A DNA stretch of 64,000 bases from Paracoccaceae bacterium (lineage in GTDB: Bacteria; Pseudomonadota; Alphaproteobacteria; Rhodobacterales; Rhodobacteraceae), in the NCBI GenBank assembly GCA_022822495.1, contig JAJEBQ010000018.1:53306-117305 (forward strand), read 5' to 3'. Positions 44,887-54,965 of this stretch are shown piece by piece (the stretch's first letter is position 1; every line of letters starts with the position of its first letter). The translations under genes were made by a program, and so were the position numbers. The notes below the pieces were generated by a model. It saw only the letters and a list, made by a program, of their open reading frames with translations. It searched no databases and was not told where the DNA came from.

Positions 44887-45813
44887 ATGGAAATTTGGTA
44901 TCCAGGAATTTTATTCGCTGTAATTACTACAGGATTTATTGTTTTCCTTTTTTACAGGTTTAAGCCGAAGAAGAGGGAAACAAATCCAGAACTCCATGTC
45001 TATAGCCAACAGTTGGAAGAGTTTGAGCGCCAACAGCAGGCGGGGATGATTTCATCGGATGAACTTGTGCATGTCAAAGCCGAATTGGGGAGAAAAATCC
45101 TAAACTCTGAAAAAAAGTTTCAAAATTCCATTCATGTTCATGAGTCTCCCCTTCAAGAATATAAATTCCTACTTTCGATAATTATTGTATTGACACTGGT
45201 TTTGGGATCCCAAACCATTCACAATTTTCTAGGCGCTCCTGGGTATGGTGACCAGCCCTACAAAACGAGAATTGAAGCTTCGCAAACCCTTAAAGATAAT
45301 CGATTGGGCCAAGTGGATTATTTAAATTCACTAGCAGATTTCAAGGAGGAGGAAATTGCGTTTACTGAGACCATCAAGAGATTGGAAGCCTTCAAAACGC
45401 TAGGGGAAGATGAGTATCAAGCCAATTTACGCTTATCTATTCAAGCGAGTTTAGCTGAGAATAAACTTTTTCTAACATCCCAACTGTATAATCAACTTAT
45501 ATTATTTTTGGGCGAAAAGACTTCACTCAAAGACCTTATTTCCAATGTTGAAGTCATGATATATTCTGCACAACTTTATGTATCACCAGAAGCCGAAAGC
45601 ATGATTATTGAAATACTTAAGCGTGACCCAACTCATTTGGAAGCAAGATTTTATCTTGGCTTGATGTATGAACAAGTTTTACGGCCGGACTTAACCTTCG
45701 AACTTTGGAATGCTATTTTGGTTGACAACCCGGACTTACAAACGCCATTGATGGAATATATTAAAACTCATATCGGAGATGTCGCTCGCAAATCTGGTAT
45801 AGATTTGTCCTGA
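44887..45813 (+). CDS. ccmI: Cytochrome c-type biogenesis protein CcmI
   Basis: CcmI is an inner-membrane chaperone that presents apocytochrome c to the heme ligation machinery. It has two membrane helices (about residues 5-24 and 100-118) separated by a cytoplasmic loop with a leucine-zipper-like helix (ELHVYSQQLEEFERQQQAGM). A TPR-type periplasmic domain follows (YLGLMYEQVLRPDLTFELWN). At 308 residues it is shorter than the usual 400 or so. It is divergent from soxB; ruvX follows 32 bases later. Confidence 0.87.
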   Translation: MEIWYPGILFAVITTGFIVFLFYRFKPKKRETNPELHVYSQQLEEFERQQQAGMISSDELVHVKAELGRKILNSEKKFQNSIHVHESPLQEYKFLLSIIIVLTLVLGSQTIHNFLGAPGYGDQPYKTRIEASQTLKDNRLGQVDYLNSLADFKEEEIAFTETIKRLEAFKTLGEDEYQANLRLSIQASLAENKLFLTSQLYNQLILFLGEKTSLKDLISNVEVMIYSAQLYVSPEAESMIIEILKRDPTHLEARFYLGLMYEQVLRPDLTFELWNAILVDNPDLQTPLMEYIKTHIGDVARKSGIDLS

Positions 45814-45845
45814 AAGATTCCGGCAGACTTAGGAAAGTTATTAAA

Positions 45846-46367
45846 TTGACAGATACTCGCGATCAATTATCTGAGCCAGGAACAATGACCAGTAATCTTG
45901 GTAATTCCACGGATGAATTTTTCAAATCCATCCCGAGGGGCAAGCCAATTGCAGCTTTGGATATAGGCTCAAAAACAATCGGTCTGGCGATTTCAGATAC
46001 CACATTGATGATAGCTACTCCTCTGGAAACCATACAAAGAACCAAGTTTAAATTGGCAATGATAAAACTTAAAAAACTCGAAACCTATTGGAACATAGGA
46101 GGTTATGTTCTTGGTCTACCAAAAAATATGGATGGTACGGAAGGGCCCAAGTGCCAATCAGTTAGATCATTTGCCAGAAATTTATCGCAATTTACAACTC
46201 TGCCCATTACCTTTTGGGATGAAAGGCTTTCAACAGTTTCGGCGGAAAAATACCTGCTTGAAACAGGAGCGAGCCGCAAAAAAAGGGCCCTGAAAAAAGA
46301 CAACTTCGCGGCGTCAATAATTTTGCAAACTGTATTAGACTATTTTGCGAACAGTAGGTCTTTGTAA
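45846..46367 (+). CDS. ruvX: Holliday-junction resolvase-like RuvX (YqgF)
   Basis: RuvX is an RNase H-fold nuclease linked to 16S rRNA 5'-end processing and recombination. ALDIGSKTIGLAISD carries the first catalytic Asp; VLGLPKNMDGTEGPKC, FWDERLSTVSAEKYL and KKDNFAASIILQ follow. TTG 45846 gives 173 residues including a 35-residue non-conserved leader. ATG 45888 (MTSNLGN) is a good alternative. It overlaps the DUF1289 gene by one base. Confidence 0.92.
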   Translation: MTDTRDQLSEPGTMTSNLGNSTDEFFKSIPRGKPIAALDIGSKTIGLAISDTTLMIATPLETIQRTKFKLAMIKLKKLETYWNIGGYVLGLPKNMDGTEGPKCQSVRSFARNLSQFTTLPITFWDERLSTVSAEKYLLETGASRKKRALKKDNFAASIILQTVLDYFANSRSL

Positions 46368-46621
46368 TGGGTAAAAAGCGGGTATGGAGGCGAAAGGAAC
46401 CAGACAGTCCATGTAAGCAAATCTGTGTTATACACCCGGATGCCAAAATTTGCATTGGTTGTCACAGGACACCTGAAGAGATAAGTAATTGGGGCTTATA
46501 TAAGCCTCAAAAACGAAAGACAATACTTGCTCATCTACCTCAGCGTGGCAAGGAGATTAAGTTACGAAGAGGAAAACGACGAAGAAACCGATTAAATCGA
46601 TCACCTGAAAACATGATGTGA
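46367..46621 (+). CDS. DUF1289 family protein
   Basis: A short cysteine-containing protein: DSPCKQICVIHPDAKICIGC holds the four conserved cysteines, followed by RTPEEISNWGLYKPQKRKTI, as in DUF1289. The tail is strongly basic (RGKRRRNRLNR). The function is unknown; the cysteines suggest zinc or iron-sulfur binding. Its ATG shares the last base of the ruvX stop (TAATG). Confidence 0.88.
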   Translation: MGKKRVWRRKEPDSPCKQICVIHPDAKICIGCHRTPEEISNWGLYKPQKRKTILAHLPQRGKEIKLRRGKRRRNRLNRSPENMM

Positions 46622-47115
46622 AGAACGACCATAGTGAATAGATACCATCTTACTGTTCCCCAAGTCTAAATTATTTCTTCTTACTCAAATTTTTTACTGG
46701 TAAGTATAGAGCGTCAATCAGGATGATGGTTTTGTGGTGAATTCTACTCCTATAATATTTGTTGTCATACATAACAAGTTTTTTGTATCATGGTTTGAGG
46801 ATCGCAATTAACCATAAAGTGATGCATTTCTTCAATTTTTTATATTATAATTACGGTAAATAGAAAGATTAAGCCAATTTAATCAAGCGATTGAGAGAGT
46901 AGCATCTAAAGAAATTGAATGTTGAAAATACCATTGATAAGAGTTAAATTAGAGAAGAAATAAGCTTTGTGCCTAAACTTACAGAAACCGTACTGGCATC
47001 AAGACAAGTTTCAACTTGGGAAAGTTAGTTGAAGTGGGTAAGTCTGGTCTGAAAATGATCCAGTTATGAAGTGTTGTACTTCATCCTTTTAAAACTAACA
47101 AAGAGGAAATAAATT
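46622..47115. other. Gene-free spacer of about 490 bases
   Basis: AT-rich, with stops in all frames. GAGGAAATAAATT at the end is the ribosome-binding site for the next gene. I see no tRNA, hairpin-T terminator or recognisable RNA. An unannotated small RNA cannot be excluded. Confidence 0.4.
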
Positions 47116-47637
47116 ATGCCCGAATGGTTAGCAGAAACGCCTTGGTGGGTAGTTGCAGGACTTACCATAACCTTGGCTATTGCCCTGTTCAAGGCTGCGA
47201 GGTGGACTGCATCCACTGACAAACGACTAGACTCCCTTGAAACAATTGTCAAGGAAATTCGTGGTGATATCAAAAGGATATTTCAAGACCAGAAGGAAGT
47301 TCGTGATGATATCAAAAGGATATTTCAAGATCAGACTGTTGAGGCGAAGAGTCCAATTGAATTGACAAATTTTGGAAAAAAGATTGCTGATCAAATCAAG
47401 GCGTATGATTGGTCGGAAAAGTTCGCACCTGGAATTGTAGACAAAACTATAGGGAAAGAAGAATTCGAAATTTTTGAAATCTGTGTTGATCACATTTCAG
47501 AAAAATATAATGATGATATAGATTTCCAAAAAGTCGTACGAGCCAACGCTTATCAACACGGTACAAATGTTGAGAATGTATTAAAAGTTCAGCAAGTTTC
47601 GCTTCGTGACTGTTTACTGGAAAAATTTAAAACTTAA
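47116..47637 (+). CDS. Membrane-anchored coiled-coil protein with duplicated 14-residue unit
   Basis: This 173-residue protein has an N-terminal membrane helix (WWVVAGLTITLAIALFKAARW). A coiled coil follows in which DDIKRIFQDQ and its neighbour GDIKRIFQDQ are consecutive 14-residue copies, also nearly identical in DNA. A folded C-terminal domain then begins SPIELTNFGKKIADQIKAYDW and ends LRDCLLEKFKT. AGAGGAAATAAATT is a strong ribosome-binding site. The SPIxLTxxGKKI start of the domain recalls small membrane proteins of unknown function that I cannot name. No partner gene is adjacent. Confidence 0.7.
   Translation: MPEWLAETPWWVVAGLTITLAIALFKAARWTASTDKRLDSLETIVKEIRGDIKRIFQDQKEVRDDIKRIFQDQTVEAKSPIELTNFGKKIADQIKAYDWSEKFAPGIVDKTIGKEEFEIFEICVDHISEKYNDDIDFQKVVRANAYQHGTNVENVLKVQQVSLRDCLLEKFKT
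47260..47334 (+). repeat. 33-bp tandem duplication (42-bp period) inside a coding region
   Basis: CGTGGTGATATCAAAAGG and following (47260-47292) recurs at 47302-47334 with two mismatches. The near-identity at DNA level, including synonymous positions, points to a recent duplication of one coiled-coil unit. Confidence 0.85.
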
Positions 47638-48740
47638 CTACCCACCCCAAGAATAGATCGTGGTTTATAACCTCCTTTCAAAAGATTAATCTGCATTACA
47701 AAATTTTGCCCATTCTGATACGAATTTCAGGAGGATGGAATGTCCTTGAATGTTGATGCCATAAGATCAGAATATGCTCGCCTTACCTAAACCAATGGTG
47801 AAATCAATCTTGACCGGGTACCAACCCGCGCTGGTATACACGCCAGATAGCATTGGCGGTGGATGCACTTTTGTCAGAAAAAAGGCCGGGCTCCCGCCAA
47901 ACTTGCAATAGGTCCCTACAGTTATCTGGCTGGCGGGGTGGGTCAGCCCGATATAAAGTTGGGTGAACCACCCTTGGAATATCGTTTCAACTATGATCTC
48001 ATGCCATTGGACTGGTTTGACACCCCCTCCTGCCGAACAATTATTGGCTAGGAGGATCCAAAGCATATTTACCTTCATCATCTTGCTGGCTGGTCTGGTC
48101 GCCCCACTGGAGTTGACATTTTCGCATGTTTACCAGGAATAAGTATGCAGAAGGGGATGAGCATATGGTGTACGAAATGTTGACTGATATTCATCATTCG
48201 GAATATCCTCAACTTTACCGCCGCAATGCCATCAGTGTGTACCATATTGCACGCACTGCCTTGCGCTGTCACGTGAGGCGAGGATGTTTATCCTGGTGGC
48301 TAAACATGCACTCTTAAACCGGTCGATTGATTATAATGCTGGAGAGGACTCAATCTTGGATACCCAGGTGTCAATACCTGGTTAAATTTACCCAATTATC
48401 CCAAAATTAGATCGCTGATCATGGAATATATAGATACCATTGACAAATACCTGACCGATTGAGCAAAAAAAACAATGACCTTGGAGGCCTAGATAATGGA
48501 TCAGACCTATGGGTTTTTGATTAGGATGACGGGGTCAGGTTTATCCTGAGGCCAACAAAAATATAGAAATTCCAGCATTCTGCTGCCGTTTCTTTCGGAA
48601 TAGAGGTCCGTCATGCGTTCGTTGAATTCCATCGCTCACCTGGCCGGAATGGATATAACTTCCCACCCATGTGACCTCAGTTCCCCATTCATCATGAACC
48701 TACATGTCCTCTTGTTCCCATTAAAATCCCAACCAACCTC
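47638..48740. other. Gene-poor 1.1-kb stretch with degenerate frames
   Basis: No intact gene. The longest frames (47767-48081 minus; 47863-48051 and 48126-48317 plus) lack ribosome-binding sites. Short protein-like pieces occur in different frames, for example KLAIGPYSYLAGGVGQPDI near 47895-47955 and FTFIILLAGLVAPLEL near 48070-48115. The composition is more GC-rich than the flanks around 47800-48330. It looks like an eroded gene or element I cannot name. Confidence 0.45.
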
Positions 48741-49733
48741 CTAGATGTTGACCATCAGGGTATTCAAGGTGTCTCTTAAACCGGTCACACCTTGATTATC
48801 TATAAATTGAGGTGAAGACAATCTCCTCCTCCATGTTCGAGCACCCCTAATACCAGAAAATAATCCGAGCATATGTCGTGTTATCCTTCTGATTGGAACA
48901 CCTTTTTCGACTTCACTTTCAACATATTGAACAAGATTATCCATGATCACACTTATATCCCTTCCTTTCGAGGACTGAAATATTTTCTCATCTACTTCCT
49001 TCAGTATGGCAAGGGGTTTATGGTATGCTTCTCTCCCTACCATGACTCCATCGATTCCTCTCGCAAGAAACTCTTGCGATTGGGCCATTGACGTAATTCC
49101 CCCGTTAATGCATAGGATCATGTCTGGGAACCACTGTTTACATTGAAGAACCAAATCATAATCCAAAGGGGGGATGGTACGATTTTCCTTCGGGCTTAGG
49201 CCTTGCAAAATGGCTTTTCGGGCGTGAATAATCACCCGCTTTATACTCAGGGATCTGAATAATTCCAATAATTCTGGAAGCATCTCATAGGGGTCTGCAT
49301 CATCAACACCTATTCGGCATTTGACAGTTATCTCTGTACCATCGGATACATCTAGCATGGCTTTAATGCAATCACGTGAGGTCTCCGGTAAAGTCATCAA
49401 TTTTGCACCAAAGCAACCTTGTGATACCCGATCAGAGGGGCAGCCCATGTTAAGGTTTATTTCATCATAACCAAATTTGATACCCAATTTTGTGGCAAAA
49501 GCCAATTCCTTAGGGGTGGAACCTCCCAACTGTAAAGCCACAGGATGCTCTTCCGGTCGGAATTCCAAAAACCTTTCTTGGTTCCCATGGACAAGCGCAG
49601 GCGCGGTGATCATTTCAGTATACAAAAGGGAATGTTCCGTTATCTGACGGAAAATAAAACGGCAATGACGGTCTGTACAATCCATCATTGGAGCAACAGA
49701 AAAGATATAAGCTGGAAGTTTCACTTTTTGCAC
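48741..49733 (-). CDS. dusA: tRNA-dihydrouridine synthase A
   Basis: DusA reduces uridines 20 and 20a in the tRNA D-loop using FMN. Landmarks are FSVAPMMDCTDRHCRFIFRQ, HPVALQLGGSTPKELA, EINLNMGCPSDRVSQGCFGA (with the active-site Cys of the family) and INGGITSMAQSQEFL. GTG 49733 starts a 330-residue protein of normal length. It is divergent from the PcfJ-domain gene. Confidence 0.94.
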   Translation of the reverse strand: MQKVKLPAYIFSVAPMMDCTDRHCRFIFRQITEHSLLYTEMITAPALVHGNQERFLEFRPEEHPVALQLGGSTPKELAFATKLGIKFGYDEINLNMGCPSDRVSQGCFGAKLMTLPETSRDCIKAMLDVSDGTEITVKCRIGVDDADPYEMLPELLELFRSLSIKRVIIHARKAILQGLSPKENRTIPPLDYDLVLQCKQWFPDMILCINGGITSMAQSQEFLARGIDGVMVGREAYHKPLAILKEVDEKIFQSSKGRDISVIMDNLVQYVESEVEKGVPIRRITRHMLGLFSGIRGARTWRRRLSSPQFIDNQGVTGLRDTLNTLMVNI

Positions 49734-49831
49734 TCGTGTATCAATAAGATTTCAATTGCCTGAAAAAAGGGTAATATCATCAATGAATTTTAAATTTCAT
49801 CCTAAACTAAGTAACTGATTGGTCATTTAAA

Positions 49832-51964
49832 TTGAATCTGAGTTATTATTCTGAATCCAAAGGGCAAACTCTTCACTTCTTTGGCTTTCTTCAACCCGAA
49901 AATAACGATGACGAAAAAAGATACGATTTTGTCTCGCTGGTCCTGGATAGAATAAATCATAATTTGTCAGGTAGGATTCATATTGATGTAGGATGTCCAG
50001 TTTTACAACCCCAAGCCCTTAAAGTCGATATACCCCAAAATATTTTTCGATCGCTCAACACCCCGGAAGAAATTTTGAAACTCCTTGAGTTAATTTCTCT
50101 TGGATGTCTCTCATTGGGAACAAATCTGCCGATCAGGATGAAACGCAATGAAGAATTGCCCCCTCAAAACAGCGTTAGTGATAATGATTTCGGCTTCTCA
50201 GAATTAATGTCCCTTGAATTCCATGAAGAATACCTTCCTATTTCTCAGCTTGATGTTGCGTTTGGTAAGAAATACACTCTGCTAACTCTGACTGGAACTC
50301 ATTACGTTCTCAACAGAAGTATCATAATTTCTTTGGGGGATCTTGAATCAGTCTTCGATTCTGCTTCATTCTTGACGCAAGCTGGAAAATTATACAACAT
50401 CTCTTTGTCACCTGAATTCTATAATCTCAATATAGAATTGGCACATGAATCCCTCAAATTGGTTCCCAAACCTTCTGTACATGCCTTATGGTTCTATGGT
50501 GATTCAGCAAATCCAAGTCAGAAATATCGAATTCAGGCGGCCCAATCCTACCCTTTGCTTGCAGAATACCTTCTGAAAATTGATGAGGCTCGAGCAGCTA
50601 TTGATACAGGCAAGCAACTGCTTCCAATCATTTCCGAAGTTACCGGATTGAGTAAAGCAAAATTGAAACGACTAACCAAATTGGAAAAACCGTCCTCAGA
50701 TAATGAACAACCAGGTCAACTTGATGATGAAGAATTCCCGGTTGCTGTGCAGAGAACCCGAAGGTTTGAATTGGCCAATACCCTGAGAATAGAAACCATA
50801 ATTGATGCCTTGAATGACGTTGATGTCGGTATTATACCAAATTCCTACACCGAATGGGATAAGTTTCTTCAAATCACTTCGGGATGTACCTTGGCTTTAG
50901 AAAAGCAATTGGATATTTCGCTTTCTGAATTGTTGAATTCTTCCAAGGGTGACTGGAAGAAATTTCACCATTCGCTGGCTCAAAGTGCCCAAATTCCGGT
51001 GGAGGGTTTTCATCTTGATCATATAACTTTTGCTGCGGCTGATGCGCTGGAAGCCATTGATGATTTTACTCGTACCCTCTTTCTACCAAGAATTTTATTT
51101 CATTTCACGGATAACAGAACTCCACTGCCTTTACCTACGACTGAGGATTTAATTCAGGCAAATATTGCCAGCTTCAATCTTTTACGTGGCAACTCATCAA
51201 ACCTTTTGGGATTTCTGTTTAATCTTGGATACAGGTGGTCCAACCGTTATCAGCATATATCCCAAATTCTATCACCCGTTAAGGAAGAGAAGAAAAGTAA
51301 TCCTGTTTTTGAGGAAAAAAGACGGAACAATTCTTGGCCAAAACTAACAGATAAATTTGTAACCAAAAATTCGATGTTGATACACAATTTGACTTCACTT
51401 GAAGAATTGAAGGAAGAATCTGACCGGCTCAATCATTGTGTTGGCAACCTGTACGTAAATTCGGCAAAAAAAGGGCGATGTCATATTTATTCCATTCAGA
51501 ATATTGATGGCACCGAAAGCTATTCGACTTTTGAAGTCAGCCCCCCAAATTCAAGAAATAATGTATTTGAAATTAAGCGCCTAACAGTTTGCCAGCACAA
51601 AGGAAGGAATAATCGTGCTGCAAATAAAAAATCCAAGGAGGCCTTAGCGGAGTGGGTATTGGCAGTGAAGCAGGGTACGCTGAAATTAAACCTTGAAGAG
51701 GTGATGGATTGGAAGGATGAAGCCAACCAGAAAAGGGATGGTATGAAATTTCATCAGGCAGGCCTCCTCTCACCTACCATTGCATGGCAAAGGCTATTGG
51801 GCGAAAATTGGAACAATAAGGACCTGCATGGACAAATTTGGAATGAGTGGCGGGAATACATATTGGGTGGAAAACTGGCCAAACAGAACAACTCGGAATT
51901 CATTTTAGCATGTCCCGAGACACAATGCTATATGGCACATTTTTCTCCCAAAATATCCTGTTAG
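49832..51964 (+). CDS. PcfJ-domain protein, 710 residues, function unknown
   Basis: The C-terminal quarter contains the PcfJ signature: LKEESDRLNHCVGNLYVNSA, KGRCHIYSIQ, YSTFEV and a later helix. This is named after a gene of the conjugative plasmid pCF10. About 500 residues upstream have no recognisable domain and no membrane segment; an acidic linker (SSDNEQPGQLDDEEF) lies near residue 290. Chromosomal, single-gene copies like this occur in alphaproteobacteria and their role is unknown. The invariant NHCVG Cys/His may form a metal or catalytic site. TTG 49832 starts it. The flanking genes dusA and the autotransporter give no clue. Confidence 0.75.
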   Translation: MNLSYYSESKGQTLHFFGFLQPENNDDEKRYDFVSLVLDRINHNLSGRIHIDVGCPVLQPQALKVDIPQNIFRSLNTPEEILKLLELISLGCLSLGTNLPIRMKRNEELPPQNSVSDNDFGFSELMSLEFHEEYLPISQLDVAFGKKYTLLTLTGTHYVLNRSIIISLGDLESVFDSASFLTQAGKLYNISLSPEFYNLNIELAHESLKLVPKPSVHALWFYGDSANPSQKYRIQAAQSYPLLAEYLLKIDEARAAIDTGKQLLPIISEVTGLSKAKLKRLTKLEKPSSDNEQPGQLDDEEFPVAVQRTRRFELANTLRIETIIDALNDVDVGIIPNSYTEWDKFLQITSGCTLALEKQLDISLSELLNSSKGDWKKFHHSLAQSAQIPVEGFHLDHITFAAADALEAIDDFTRTLFLPRILFHFTDNRTPLPLPTTEDLIQANIASFNLLRGNSSNLLGFLFNLGYRWSNRYQHISQILSPVKEEKKSNPVFEEKRRNNSWPKLTDKFVTKNSMLIHNLTSLEELKEESDRLNHCVGNLYVNSAKKGRCHIYSIQNIDGTESYSTFEVSPPNSRNNVFEIKRLTVCQHKGRNNRAANKKSKEALAEWVLAVKQGTLKLNLEEVMDWKDEANQKRDGMKFHQAGLLSPTIAWQRLLGENWNNKDLHGQIWNEWREYILGGKLAKQNNSEFILACPETQCYMAHFSPKISC

Positions 51965-52121
51965 GGATAAAATACTCTCTATTTTGTCCAAAAAATTATT
52001 TTTTTACTAATTCCAACAAACTAAACGATTTTTTTTACTTGCTATAAACAACTGGCCACTATAACCTGACCAGAGGCAGTTAATCCTGACTGTTGCAACA
52101 AAAGAACAACGGTCAAGAATT

Positions 52122-54716
52122 ATGTCTAAACCAAGCGTGCTACGCTGGCCTACGCGTGGTCAGTTTTCGAGTGCATCCTTAAAATCACTTTTCCTGTTAT
52201 TACCCGCGTTGTTGCTGGCTAACTTCACCGAATTAAATGCCCAAATTACGTGTGATAGTAACCCGAAGACTCTACGAGAGAGTGGTAATGATCATAGCAA
52301 TGGTGTTAGTTGCGAAGGTAAGGTCGAAATTAAACTGGAAGAAAATACCGAAATTCGTACCACATCAGACTCTACCGATGGAATTACTATAACCAATTCT
52401 CAAGGTATTAACATTACTTCAGATGCTGGCACATCCATTACAACTACTGGAACCAATTCAAATGGTATCAGTGTTTATGGAAGTTCCGGGAAACATAGCT
52501 ATGAAATTGACGTAAAGGATATTACCATTACGGGTAATGGTGGTTATGGGATATTGGTTGAGCCTGACCAAGACACCCTTGGTAGCTCCACAATTATAAA
52601 AGTAGAAAACATCAAATTAACTGGGACTGATGGTGGATCGTCAGACGGTATTAATGTGTCGGGTATAGAGGTGGAAGGTGCTGGGAATATAGATATTTCA
52701 TCCACGGGGAGAATCTCTACAACGGCCAATGGGGTTAACGGAATCTTCGTTAATCACTACAATCCTGAGAATAGTCAAGGTGAAGATATAAACATCAAAG
52801 TGAACGATCTATCGACTTCAGGAGATTATGCCAGCGGTATCTATGTATATTCAACAGAACTAGAAACTTCCAGAGTAGTAGAAACTGATGTCACAATCTC
52901 AGTTGAGGGGACTTTAGAGACTTCGGGGAATACTTCACAAGGAATAGTGGTTGAATCAAAAGATTCAAACATAACTGTCGATATTGAATCCGGGGGTAAA
53001 GTCATTGCCGAAAATACAAATACCACCACGCATGCTCTTGCCCTGCTTGGTACGTTAGGTGTTGGTGAAAATAATTCTGCAACTATAAACAATCAGGGCA
53101 TAGTCAATGGCAATATTGTAACCGAAGGGTGCGCTCAATTCTTCAACGAGGGGACAACAATTACCCAAAGTTTTATCATAATATCCTCTACTGATTGTCC
53201 CGTTGAAATGCCTTCTGGCTTTTTTAATTCTGGTAAAATAGACATCGGTGGTGATGAAACCAAGGAAACGGCGTTTACGGGTAAGTTTGTTCAGAAAGTC
53301 AATGGCGAGTTCATAATAAATGTAGATTGGGCAAAGGAGTCATCTGACCTTTTGGTTATAACGGGAAGTGCCGATCTGAGTGGTGATTTGGTCGTAAACT
53401 CCGTTGAATTACCTGATTTTTCTACCATTGAATTTGAAAGAGGTGTCGATTTCGCAGGAAGAGAAGTTGCTTCACAAACGTTTATGACCACAACGGAAGG
53501 TATCACTGGTACACTTCAGTATACTTCAGGTTCTACTTTACTTCTGACAAATCAGGTTAAAAAATCTGACGATAACAATGAATTGATGCTAACTTTAGCA
53601 TTTGGAAATGGGCTTACTTTACTCAATAAAAACCAGACTAATGTTTTTTGGGGTTTGAACTCGGCAAGAGCACTAAGCAGTGATCTTTCAGATGTCTTCA
53701 CTGACCTGTTTGGTATTGTAAAACTTGTAGAATTACAAAGGACGCTCGATTCTTTTGGGAACGAAATTGTAGGAGCGACCATTCGCGCAGAGCTCACAAA
53801 TATGGAGAGTTTTACTCTTCCAATGAATTATTGTGAACACAAATTAAACAAACAATCAAATGAAAATGTTCAAAACTTAAATAAAGGCTGCACATACTTT
53901 ATCGCGAAGAGTCAAAGAAGCGAACACTCGGGTGATTTTGAACAGCGAGATCATAAGGACAAATTGGTTGAGGGGCTGTTCCGATTCCCAATCATGAGTG
54001 ACTTTGTTGATGGACAGCTTCACCTGATGGGTAAATTCAATGAAACCAACATAAACATGGCCAATCTTGCTCAATCTGATGGTCAATCTGGATCCCTCGC
54101 TCTTGCCTATTTGCAGGACAGTAATATCGGTACCATTTCTCTTAGGGCACAAGTTGGACTTGGGTCTTACAAGATTACAAGAAGTTTACCCGTTCTTGAT
54201 GAAACTCTGACGGCACGCGGAACCTTGAAGTCTCGTTCTGCTGATATTTCTGCCGAAATTTCAAACTCATTCGATGTAGGCCTGGGAGATATCCACTGGT
54301 TTGTTAGGGCCGGTTATTATGGCGTGAAAAGCAAACCCTATGTCGAAACGGGCGGTGAAGATTTTGCCTTTAAAGTAGAAGAATCCACAACCAAAACATT
54401 TGTCTTCAACCCTAGGTTGAAATTTGTCGGTAATTCCTGGAATTTGGTATTAATTGATATGGCTCCAATCCTTGGGGTTGGATTAACTCATCGGACAGAT
54501 CCCAAGGTTGAATTCATATCGCAATTCAATGCTGGTGGAGATAAAATCCTGTCAACAACAGCCCTTCCAGAAACCGAATACAATTATTATATCGGGGCCG
54601 ATTTGTGGCAACCTGACAACAAGTTGAAGGGAAGCCTTGTGTATTCAGAGTACTCATCAACAGGGGAAGCACTTGAGGGTGAAAAGATTGCAGGACAAAT
54701 TGCACTTTCGTTTTAA
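52122..54716 (+). CDS. Autotransporter (type Va) outer-membrane protein
   Basis: The 864-residue protein has a long N-terminal signal with a hydrophobic core (SLFLLLPALLLANFTELNA) and likely cleavage near residue 41. A Thr/Ser/Asn/Gly-rich passenger of about 350-400 residues follows, with many repeated TTSGN-, GITVYG- and NGISVYG-like turns typical of a right-handed beta-helix. A linker leads to a C-terminal beta-barrel (about 590-864) that ends with IAGQIALSF, an aromatic terminal residue as required for BAM insertion. A probable adhesin or surface factor; the target is unknown. It is a monocistronic unit with its own upstream spacer. Confidence 0.9.
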   Translation: MSKPSVLRWPTRGQFSSASLKSLFLLLPALLLANFTELNAQITCDSNPKTLRESGNDHSNGVSCEGKVEIKLEENTEIRTTSDSTDGITITNSQGINITSDAGTSITTTGTNSNGISVYGSSGKHSYEIDVKDITITGNGGYGILVEPDQDTLGSSTIIKVENIKLTGTDGGSSDGINVSGIEVEGAGNIDISSTGRISTTANGVNGIFVNHYNPENSQGEDINIKVNDLSTSGDYASGIYVYSTELETSRVVETDVTISVEGTLETSGNTSQGIVVESKDSNITVDIESGGKVIAENTNTTTHALALLGTLGVGENNSATINNQGIVNGNIVTEGCAQFFNEGTTITQSFIIISSTDCPVEMPSGFFNSGKIDIGGDETKETAFTGKFVQKVNGEFIINVDWAKESSDLLVITGSADLSGDLVVNSVELPDFSTIEFERGVDFAGREVASQTFMTTTEGITGTLQYTSGSTLLLTNQVKKSDDNNELMLTLAFGNGLTLLNKNQTNVFWGLNSARALSSDLSDVFTDLFGIVKLVELQRTLDSFGNEIVGATIRAELTNMESFTLPMNYCEHKLNKQSNENVQNLNKGCTYFIAKSQRSEHSGDFEQRDHKDKLVEGLFRFPIMSDFVDGQLHLMGKFNETNINMANLAQSDGQSGSLALAYLQDSNIGTISLRAQVGLGSYKITRSLPVLDETLTARGTLKSRSADISAEISNSFDVGLGDIHWFVRAGYYGVKSKPYVETGGEDFAFKVEESTTKTFVFNPRLKFVGNSWNLVLIDMAPILGVGLTHRTDPKVEFISQFNAGGDKILSTTALPETEYNYYIGADLWQPDNKLKGSLVYSEYSSTGEALEGEKIAGQIALSF

Positions 54717-54965
54717 CAAATCCGATGAACAACGAATATCCCTGTGTGCATTTTAAGTTATTGATGGAATAGTCGAGTTATTGGGATGAAAAACTTGGAG
54801 GCTGGGATTGCGAAATTAGGGATTTGAATAGCCATTTTTGGGGGTGTTGTCGATCTTAATCGTCTTCCTATTCATAACTGTTATCTTGATTTTTGGATTA
54901 TTTACATAAATTGAACTTGGTATAAACTAAGTTCTGGAATTAATTTGTTTGAAGGTTGGAACAAA
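54717..54965. other. Spacer before the GATase1 gene
   Basis: About 250 AT-rich bases with no gene. GAAGGTTGG near the end is the ribosome-binding site for ATG 54966. Confidence 0.35.

Noticed and set aside
48480..48560. AGGATGAC...GGTTTATCCTGAG as another copy of the 7049-7115 hairpin
   Set aside because: Only AGGAT/ATCCT is shared; the arms differ and the resemblance is within chance.
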